A stretch of 20,134 nucleotides of DNA from DASTCC01 sp035711465 (lineage in GTDB: Bacteria > Acidobacteriota > Vicinamibacteria > Vicinamibacterales > SCN-69-37): NCBI GenBank assembly GCA_035711465.1, contig DASTCC010000155.1:1-20134 (forward strand), in the 5' to 3' direction. The notes under the pieces were generated by a model. The model searched no databases, was not told the DNA's origin, and saw only the letters and a program-made list of their open reading frames with translations. This document shows positions 15,840 to 20,134 of this stretch, piece by piece; position 1 is the first letter of the stretch; the number at the start of each line of letters is the position of its first letter. The translations under genes and the position numbers were made by a program.

Positions 15840-15858
15840 CCCGGCGTTCGCCGCCGGG
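15840..15858. promoter_or_regulatory. GC-rich stem-loop in the 5' region of the exported-protein gene
   Basis: CCCGGCG (15840-15846), loop TTCGC, CGCCGGG (15852-15858): a perfect 7-bp GC stem. It lies 43 bp upstream of ATG 15796 and would fall in that gene's 5' leader if transcription starts further upstream. There is no T-tract on either side, so it is not an ordinary terminator. A leader structure controlling translation is one possibility. Confidence 0.4.
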
Positions 15859-15859
15859 C

Positions 15860-15914
15860 TGTGGAAAAACTGTGGAAGGAACGTGGAGGGCCTGTGCACG
15901 ACCTGTCGTCGTCA
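15860..15914 (+). repeat. Five degenerate direct repeats with exact 11-bp spacing
   Basis: TGTGGAAAAAC (15860), TGTGGAAGGAA (15871), CGTGGAGGGCC (15882), TGTGCACGACC (15893) and TGTCGTCGTCA (15904) follow each other without gaps. The first three share GTGGA and the others keep TGT. A period of 11 bp puts each copy on one face of the helix, as in binding arrays for cooperative regulators. Similarity decays left to right. The last copy runs into a T8 tract. The period is not a multiple of three, so it is not codon-driven. Confidence 0.45.
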
Positions 15915-15989
15915 TTTTTTTTCTGACGCTCTCTCGAAGATTCCCGTCCAATCGCTCCACGATGGTGCAGCCTTCGCATCGCGCTTCGC

Positions 15990-16017
15990 TTGCGCGACGC
16001 GTCGCGCTCACTAGAAT
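15990..16017 (+). promoter_or_regulatory. Candidate promoter for the 68-residue gene
   Basis: TTGCGC (15990-15995) and TAGAAT (16012-16017) are separated by 16 bp. The -10 matches consensus at five of six positions and the -35 at three of six. The predicted start near 16024 leaves about 40 bases before GTG 16065 and argues against a longer frame that would begin at ATG 15990. Confidence 0.4.
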
Positions 16018-16064
16018 CTGTCCTCGCGTTGGACGCCGCACGTCTCTCGCACTCAATCACTCCA

Positions 16065-16271
16065 GTGAACACCGTACGCTTCAACGAGACCATCAACGGC
16101 CGCGCCTACGTCATCGAAGTACTCGCGGTCGGTCGCGATCGATGGCGCGCCCAGCTGGCTCGGCGTCCCGGCGCGACGACTGCCGTCATGCCCTTCTACG
16201 GTCCGACACCCGACGAAGCGGCGCGGCGCCTGAGCGGGTGGCTCACCCGCGCGAGCGCCAAGGCCACCTGA
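16065..16271 (+). CDS. Small orphan protein, unknown function
   Basis: A 68-residue protein from GTG 16065. It reads RFNETINGRAYVIEVLAVG, then RDRWRAQLARRPG, then TAVMPFYGPTPDEAARRLSGWL. The predicted order is beta strands followed by a C-terminal helix, a compact soluble domain with no Cys and no signal peptide. Short proteins of this NETI-GR-YVIEV / W-A / MPFYG-TP-EA pattern seem familiar from acidobacterial genomes, but I cannot name a family. The frame is open back to 15990, but the promoter at 15990-16017 and the poor composition upstream favour the GTG. The ribosome site is weak. The asparaginase starts 23 bp downstream on the same strand. Confidence 0.65.
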   Translation: MNTVRFNETINGRAYVIEVLAVGRDRWRAQLARRPGATTAVMPFYGPTPDEAARRLSGWLTRASAKAT

Positions 16272-16279
16272 CTTCGGCG

Positions 16280-16285
16280 TATAGT
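16280..16285 (+). promoter_or_regulatory. Possible -10 element directly before the asparaginase gene
   Basis: TATAGT lies nine bases upstream of ATG 16295 and would start transcription within two or three bases of the ATG, giving a leaderless message. No matching -35 is visible at 15-18 bp spacing, and no Shine-Dalgarno is present before the ATG. Both facts leave read-through from the upstream gene as an alternative. Confidence 0.3.
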
Positions 16286-16294
16286 ACGCCCCTT

Positions 16295-17401
16295 ATGCTC
16301 TCATCCTTCCGCGGGCTGCTGGCCCTGGCGGCATTCTGGGGTCTCTCGACTAGCATTGTCTCGGATCGAACGGTCCACGCCGCGAGTCCTTCGCCCGAAA
16401 CCCGGCAAACGCCCGCGCCCCAGGGGCAGCAGGCAGCCCAGACGACCTCCCTACCCAAGGTCTACCTGTTCGCCACCGGCGGCACGATTTCCAACCGGGC
16501 TGGCGGCCGCCTGTCCGTCGAAGAGCTGATCCAGTCCGTGCCCAACCTCGACCGGTTCGTCCGCGCCGAGGGCGAGCAGTTCTCCAATGTTGCGTCGGGC
16601 GCGATCACGTTCAAGCAGTGGCTCGACCTGTCCAGACGGATCAACGACCGCCTGAAGAATGACGCTGATCTTGCCGGCGTGGTCGTCACCCACGGCACGG
16701 ACACCCTCGAGGAGATCGCGTATTTCCTCCATCTCACCGTGCGCCACGATCGCCCCGTCGTCGTCACCGGGTCGATGCGCAATCCGAGCACGACTGGTTA
16801 CGAAGGGATCGCGAACCTCGAGGACGCGTTCCGCGTCGCCGCGGATCCGGCCTCGCGCGGCATGGGCGGCCTGGTCGTGCTGAACGACGAGATCAACTCG
16901 GCGCGCGAGGCGACCAAGACCGACGCGCGTCTGCTCAACACGTTCACCTCGCGCAACTACGGCGTCGTCGGCACGGTGTTCGATCGCGTCGCCTATTCCC
17001 GCAAGCCAGTGAAGCGGGCGATGGCGACGAGCGAATTCGACGTCTCGAAGATCGAGGAGCTGCCCCGCGTCGACGTCATCCTGACCTACCAGGAGGCGCC
17101 AGGCGATTTGATTAAGGCCGCCGTCGACAACGGCGCCAAGGGCATCGTCATTGCCGGTGCCGGTGCCGGCGCCACCAGCGGCACGCAAGGCGACGGCCTC
17201 CGTTACGCCGCCGAGAAGAACGTCTTCGTCGTCACGACGACGCGCGCCGGCAACGGCACGGTCGGCGGCGGCGGCCGCGGCGCGGGCCGGCGGATCAGCG
17301 GCGACGACCTGCAGCCGATCAAGGCGCGCATCCTGCTGATGCTCGCGCTCGCGACGACCAGCGATCCGGTTGAAATCCAGCGGATCTTCAGAGAGTACTG
17401 A
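16295..17401 (+). CDS. ansB: Exported type II-like L-asparaginase with altered active-site loops
   Basis: A 368-residue protein with a signal peptide (about 1-29, cleavage near VHA-A) and a Gln/Pro-rich linker to residue 52. The catalytic core begins VYLFATGGTIS. Asparaginases hydrolyse Asn to Asp and ammonia in the periplasm. The nucleophile Thr64 (TGGT), Ser101, Thr135-Asp136 (THGTDT) and Lys208 (AREATKTD) match E. coli Thr12, Ser58, Thr89-Asp90 and Lys162. The lid loop after Thr64 is only about seven residues and has no Tyr25 equivalent, Gln59 is Gly102, and the loop that carries Glu283 is replaced by a Gly/Arg-rich stretch (321-333). Longer in-frame starts reach back to 15509 but lack coding sense. 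It is followed 11 bp later by a SnoaL-like gene. Confidence 0.9.
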   Translation: MLSSFRGLLALAAFWGLSTSIVSDRTVHAASPSPETRQTPAPQGQQAAQTTSLPKVYLFATGGTISNRAGGRLSVEELIQSVPNLDRFVRAEGEQFSNVASGAITFKQWLDLSRRINDRLKNDADLAGVVVTHGTDTLEEIAYFLHLTVRHDRPVVVTGSMRNPSTTGYEGIANLEDAFRVAADPASRGMGGLVVLNDEINSAREATKTDARLLNTFTSRNYGVVGTVFDRVAYSRKPVKRAMATSEFDVSKIEELPRVDVILTYQEAPGDLIKAAVDNGAKGIVIAGAGAGATSGTQGDGLRYAAEKNVFVVTTTRAGNGTVGGGGRGAGRRISGDDLQPIKARILLMLALATTSDPVEIQRIFREY

Positions 17402-17412
17402 CGGAGACATCC

Positions 17413-17820
17413 ATGACGCCCGCCGACATGGTCCGGAAGTGGTTCACGGAAGTCTGGCGCGAAGGCGGCGAGAAGACCGTCGTCGAGTTGATGGACGAAC
17501 ACGTCGTCGGCAAGATGGAAGGCACGGACATTCACAACCGCGCCGAGTTCCTGATCGCGCGGCGGCAGTTGATGGACACGTTCCCCGACATCAGCATCGT
17601 CGTGGACGACCTGATCGCCGAAGGCGACAAGGTCGTGGTGCGCTGGAGCGTGACCGGCACGCACCAGGGCAACGGCCTCGGCATCCCCGCGACGGGTCAG
17701 GCCGTGGGTTTCCGCGGCATGTCCTGGGTCGAGTTCGAGGGCGGCAAGGTCGTCAGGGGCTGGGACTGCTGGAACCTGGGCGGGCTCGTGCAGTCACTCG
17801 CGTCAGCGTCGGCCCGGTAG
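17413..17820 (+). CDS. SnoaL-like / NTF2-fold protein (ester cyclase family)
   Basis: A 135-residue protein with the NTF2-like layout of SnoaL/ester-cyclase proteins: an N-terminal helix pair (MTPADMVRKWFTEVWREGGEK), a segment MEGTDIHNRAEFLIARRQLMD, then DISIVVDDLIAEGDKVVVRW (the signature strand pair) and THQG, ending in a strand with VRGWDCWN. The family includes cyclases, isomerases and many proteins of unknown role, and the ligand cannot be told. A GGAG site nine bases before ATG 17413 and the 11-bp gap from the asparaginase gene suggest co-transcription. No signal peptide is present, so it stays in the cytoplasm while the asparaginase is exported. Confidence 0.85.
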   Translation: MTPADMVRKWFTEVWREGGEKTVVELMDEHVVGKMEGTDIHNRAEFLIARRQLMDTFPDISIVVDDLIAEGDKVVVRWSVTGTHQGNGLGIPATGQAVGFRGMSWVEFEGGKVVRGWDCWNLGGLVQSLASASAR

Positions 17821-17862
17821 AGGCCGCGGCGCCTCGCTTTCTTCGTGCCGCCACGCATTACT

Positions 17863-17885
17863 TGTCTCACGACAATATTCGTGTC
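17863..17885 (+). promoter_or_regulatory. TGTC/GACA half-site array, probable PadR operator
   Basis: TGTC (17863-17866), TCAC, GACA (17871-17874), ATATTCG, TGTC (17882-17885): the first two half-sites form an inverted repeat with a 4-bp gap, and GACA with the last TGTC forms a second one with a 7-bp gap. The array ends 11 bp before the GTG of the PadR gene. Autoregulation of PadR-permease units through such short palindromes is known for the family; the assignment here is inferred from position. Confidence 0.5.
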
Positions 17886-17896
17886 ATGCTGATCGC

Positions 17897-18217
17897 GTGC
17901 TCGACTCGTGGACGCGGTTTCACATTCTCTGTGCCCTGGCCAACGGCCCCGAATACCCATTTCAGATCGCGCGCGACGTCGCCGAGGCGACGCGTGGCGA
18001 GCTGACGCTGGAGGCCGGCAATCTGCATCGCAGGCTGCAGCAGCTGCTGCAGGAAGGACTGGTCGCGGAGGCGCCGCGACCGGCGGACTGCGAGGACCAG
18101 CGGCGCCGCTACTTCGCGGTGACCGCTCGAGGCCGGGCCGCGCTCCGCGACGAGGCCGCCCGGATGCACGTAGCGGCACGGCTCGCGCGCGCGGCGCTCG
18201 ATGGGAGTAGCAAATGA
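17897..18217 (+). CDS. PadR-family transcriptional regulator
   Basis: A 106-residue protein that is essentially one PadR winged helix. LDSWTRFHILCALANGPEYPFQIARDV forms helices 1-2. TLEAGNLHRRLQQLLQEGLVAE is the recognition helix, the degenerate form of the E-G-S-L-Y-x-A-L motif. RRRYFAVTARGRAAL is the wing and following helix. The C-terminal dimer helix is short, typical of the acidobacterial PadR subgroup paired with ADOP permeases. The start is GTG 17897; no ribosome site is present and the nearby ATG (17886) is out of frame. It overlaps the permease start by 4 bp (ATGA) and presumably represses this unit. Confidence 0.88.
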   Translation: MLDSWTRFHILCALANGPEYPFQIARDVAEATRGELTLEAGNLHRRLQQLLQEGLVAEAPRPADCEDQRRRYFAVTARGRAALRDEAARMHVAARLARAALDGSSK

Positions 18218-20134
18218 GCGACCAGCCGGCAGGCGCTGTCACCGCCGCCCGCCGGCTCTATGCCTGGACGCTGTTGCTGCTGCCGCGCCGCCGGCGCGAC
18301 GAGTGGCGTCTTTCGCTGCAGGCCTTCTTCGACGAGGCGTCGCTCGACGCGCATCGGCGCGGCGCGCTGCGGGCCCTGTGGCTGCAGACCGCGCGTTCGA
18401 TCGCCGACGTCATCGCGACGGCCTGGCGCGAACGCGTCGGCGATCGCATGCGTCTCGGCGTTCTCCTGGCCGCCTGGCCGCACGAGCTCCACGTCGCGCT
18501 GCGCGGACTGCGGCGCACGCCCAGCGTCGCGTTCGGCGCCGTCGTCACCATCGCGCTCGGCGCCGGCGTGGGCACGGCGCTGTTCGTCCTCGTCCACGCG
18601 GCGATGCTCGCGCCGCTTCCATTTGCCGATGCCGGCCGGCTGGTGTCGGTGAGCGTACGCACTCGCGCCGCGGCGCCGCAGCCAGCGTCGTATCCGGAGT
18701 ATCTCGACTGGCGCGATCGAACCCGCACCCTGGCCGGTGTCGCCGGCTACAGTCCAACGACCGTGACCGTTGCCGGACTCGAAACGCCGATCCGGACGCC
18801 GGCGACGCTGGTCACCGCGAATTTCTTCGCGCTCCTCGGGGTGCCGTTCGCCGAAGGCCGCGCCTTCGAGGCCAGCGAGGAATGGGAAGGGCGCGACGCG
18901 GTTGCGATCGTCACCGACGAGTTCCGGCGCCGCCACTTTGCCGGCGTGCCGGTCCTGGTCGGCCGCGAGATCCGGCTGGGCGATCGGAGCTATCGCATCG
19001 TCGGCGTGCTGGCGAGAGGATTCCGGTTCGATCTGCGCCCGGGTGACTTGTTCCTGCCGCTCGGCCTGAGGGCGCTCGACCTGCAGCGACGCGACTCGCG
19101 CTGGTTGAATGTCATCGGCCGCCGCGTCGCGGAGGCGTCGCCCGCCGTGGTGCAGAACGAGTTGACCGGGCTGTCGGCCTCGACCGGCGAGGCCAAGCGC
19201 GACGACCCGGCCGCGCCGATCGTGGTGTCTCTTCGCTCCGCGGTCGTGAGCGGGCTTGGATCGACATTGTGGCTGCTGTCGGCCGCTTCGCTGCTCCTCG
19301 CCGCGGCGGCCGCGGCCAGCCTCGGCGGCCTCGCGGTCACGCGCACGCTGACACGGACCCGCGAATTCGCGGTGCGCGTGGCCCTCGGCGCGTCGGATCG
19401 GGCGGTGATGCTCGCGGTGGTCACGGAGCTGGCCTGCCTCGGCGCGATCGGCATCGCATCCGCGGTGGCAGTCGGCCTGGCGACGGTACGGACAGCAGTC
19501 GGCTGGCTGCCAGCCGAGATCATCGCCTCGGCGCCGTATTTACAGCAGGCGACGCCGCTCGGACCGGTGCTGCTCACCGCGACGCTGCTGGTCGTCACCG
19601 GTTGTGCGCCAGCGGCGCTGCTCGCGCGCCGCTGCGTCGCTCGCACCTCCACCACGGAGGCGTTGCGGGCCGGCGCCGCGGCAGCCCGCGCGGGACGCAG
19701 TCTGCCATTCGCGGGTACGCTCGTCGCGTGTCAGGTGGCGATGGCGGTGGTGCTGCTCATCGGCGCTGGACTACTCGGGCGCAGCGTCTCAGGTCTGCTG
19801 TCCGTCGATCCGGGGTTCTCGACGGCGCGGCTGTCCGCGTTCGGGGTCTCACTGCCCCGCTCCCGGTATCCGGACGACGCCTCGGTGGTCGCCTTCTACG
19901 ACGAGATGCTTCAGCGCGTGCGCGCTTTGCCCAACGTCGAGCGCGCGGGAACGATTGACGCCTTGCCATTCACGAAGGACGACGGGCTGGTCGAGGTCGC
20001 CGCTGACGACCGGGCGCAGCCAGGCACGACGGCCGTGATTCGATCCGCCGCGCCGGGTTACCTCGAAACCCTGGGGCTCGATGCGCGCGCAGGCCGCCTG
20101 TTCGACGGCCGGGATCGGCTCGGCGGAGTCAGCG
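18214..20134 (+). CDS. ADOP-family MacB/FtsX-like permease, 3' end beyond the window
   Basis: The frame is open from ATG 18214 to the last base (640 residues shown). GGAG lies six bases upstream. Residues 1-about 95 are the ADOP-specific N-terminal extension, beginning after a Leu-rich helix with LLPRRRRDEW. TM1 (about 107-130, VTIALGAGVGTALFVLV) is followed by a MacB-PCD periplasmic domain (about 135-340, with NFFALLGVPFAEGRAF and YRIVGVLARGF). The first FtsX domain has TMs near 351-376, 399-426 and 449-470, with REFAVRVALGAS between. A second repeat begins with a TM at about 500-523 and its own periplasmic domain. There is no ATPase domain in the visible part. ADOPs are abundant in Acidobacteria and of unsettled function; partner ATPases are encoded elsewhere, if used. 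Confidence 0.92.
   Translation, partial: MSDQPAGAVTAARRLYAWTLLLLPRRRRDEWRLSLQAFFDEASLDAHRRGALRALWLQTARSIADVIATAWRERVGDRMRLGVLLAAWPHELHVALRGLRRTPSVAFGAVVTIALGAGVGTALFVLVHAAMLAPLPFADAGRLVSVSVRTRAAAPQPASYPEYLDWRDRTRTLAGVAGYSPTTVTVAGLETPIRTPATLVTANFFALLGVPFAEGRAFEASEEWEGRDAVAIVTDEFRRRHFAGVPVLVGREIRLGDRSYRIVGVLARGFRFDLRPGDLFLPLGLRALDLQRRDSRWLNVIGRRVAEASPAVVQNELTGLSASTGEAKRDDPAAPIVVSLRSAVVSGLGSTLWLLSAASLLLAAAAAASLGGLAVTRTLTRTREFAVRVALGASDRAVMLAVVTELACLGAIGIASAVAVGLATVRTAVGWLPAEIIASAPYLQQATPLGPVLLTATLLVVTGCAPAALLARRCVARTSTTEALRAGAAAARAGRSLPFAGTLVACQVAMAVVLLIGAGLLGRSVSGLLSVDPGFSTARLSAFGVSLPRSRYPDDASVVAFYDEMLQRVRALPNVERAGTIDALPFTKDDGLVEVAADDRAQPGTTAVIRSAAPGYLETLGLDARAGRLFDGRDRLGGVS

Larger units (their letters stand above)
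15797..16064. other. Divergent control region (268 bp)
   Basis: This stretch separates the exported-protein gene (minus) from the 68-residue gene (plus). It contains, left to right, a GC-rich stem-loop, five 11-bp-phased repeats, a run of eight T (15915-15922) and a plus-strand promoter. Short frames through it start without ribosome sites, read across the repeats and look like chance. No minus-strand -35/-10 pair of good quality was found. Confidence 0.6.

Noticed and set aside
15860..15868. A DnaA-box-like match (TTTTCCACA on the minus strand)
   Set aside because: A single consensus match without neighbouring dnaA, dnaN or further good boxes. It is better explained as one unit of the 11-bp repeat.
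15820..16014. A small Cys-containing frame on the plus strand across the repeats
   Set aside because: No ribosome site, it crosses the stem-loop and repeats, and it has no family resemblance; the 11-bp period is not codon-based.
15509..16294. An N-terminal extension of the asparaginase frame
   Set aside because: It runs through the antisense of the exported-protein gene and the divergent region. ATG 16295 gives a proper signal peptide.

Overview
The window reads as a high-GC chromosomal segment of an acidobacterium, probably Vicinamibacteria (subdivision 6). The best taxonomic marker is at the right end: a PadR-type regulator overlapping, by four bases, an orphan MacB/FtsX permease with a long cytoplasmic N-terminal extension. 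This is the architecture known as ADOP (acidobacterial duplicated orphan permease). Gene density is high, many start codons are GTG or TTG, and 4-bp overlaps are frequent. I see no tRNA, rRNA, insertion sequence, prophage gene or CRISPR array.

Layout. (1) 1-1592, plus strand: the last 35 codons of an amidase, a single-domain rhodanese, and an alpha/beta hydrolase overlapping the rhodanese by 4 bp. (2) 1601-7697, minus strand: a compact run read from right to left. It holds a mini J-domain protein, a four-helix membrane protein, a DUF4870-like membrane protein, the Fe-S carrier ATPase Mrp/ApbC, a catalytic M16 metallopeptidase, its non-catalytic M16 partner, an MDR-type zinc-binding dehydrogenase and a 67-residue membrane peptide. 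A sigma70-like promoter lies directly in front of the J-domain gene. A perfect hairpin at 1587-1606 contains the stop codons of both converging transcription units. (3) 7769-14325, minus strand: addB and addA (23-bp overlap), encoding an AddAB-type helicase-nuclease for double-strand break repair, followed by a small zinc-ribbon protein. (4) 14429-15796, minus strand: an unrecognised exported, mostly helical 455-residue protein. (5) 15797-16064: a 268-bp divergent control region with a GC-rich stem-loop, five 11-bp-phased degenerate direct repeats, a T8 run and a plus-strand promoter. (6) 16065-17820, plus strand: a 68-residue orphan protein, an exported type II-like L-asparaginase with altered active-site loops, and a SnoaL-like protein. 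(7) 17863-20134, plus strand: a TGTC/GACA operator-like array, the PadR regulator and the ADOP permease, which runs off the window.

Most of the content is recognisable housekeeping or accessory metabolism, and I do not see a clear-cut new defence or mobile system. The items most worth a second look are the J-domain/membrane/Mrp/M16 operon, the lid-less asparaginase, the phased repeats in the 15.8-16.0 kb control region, the stop-codon hairpin, and the exported helical protein behind addAB.
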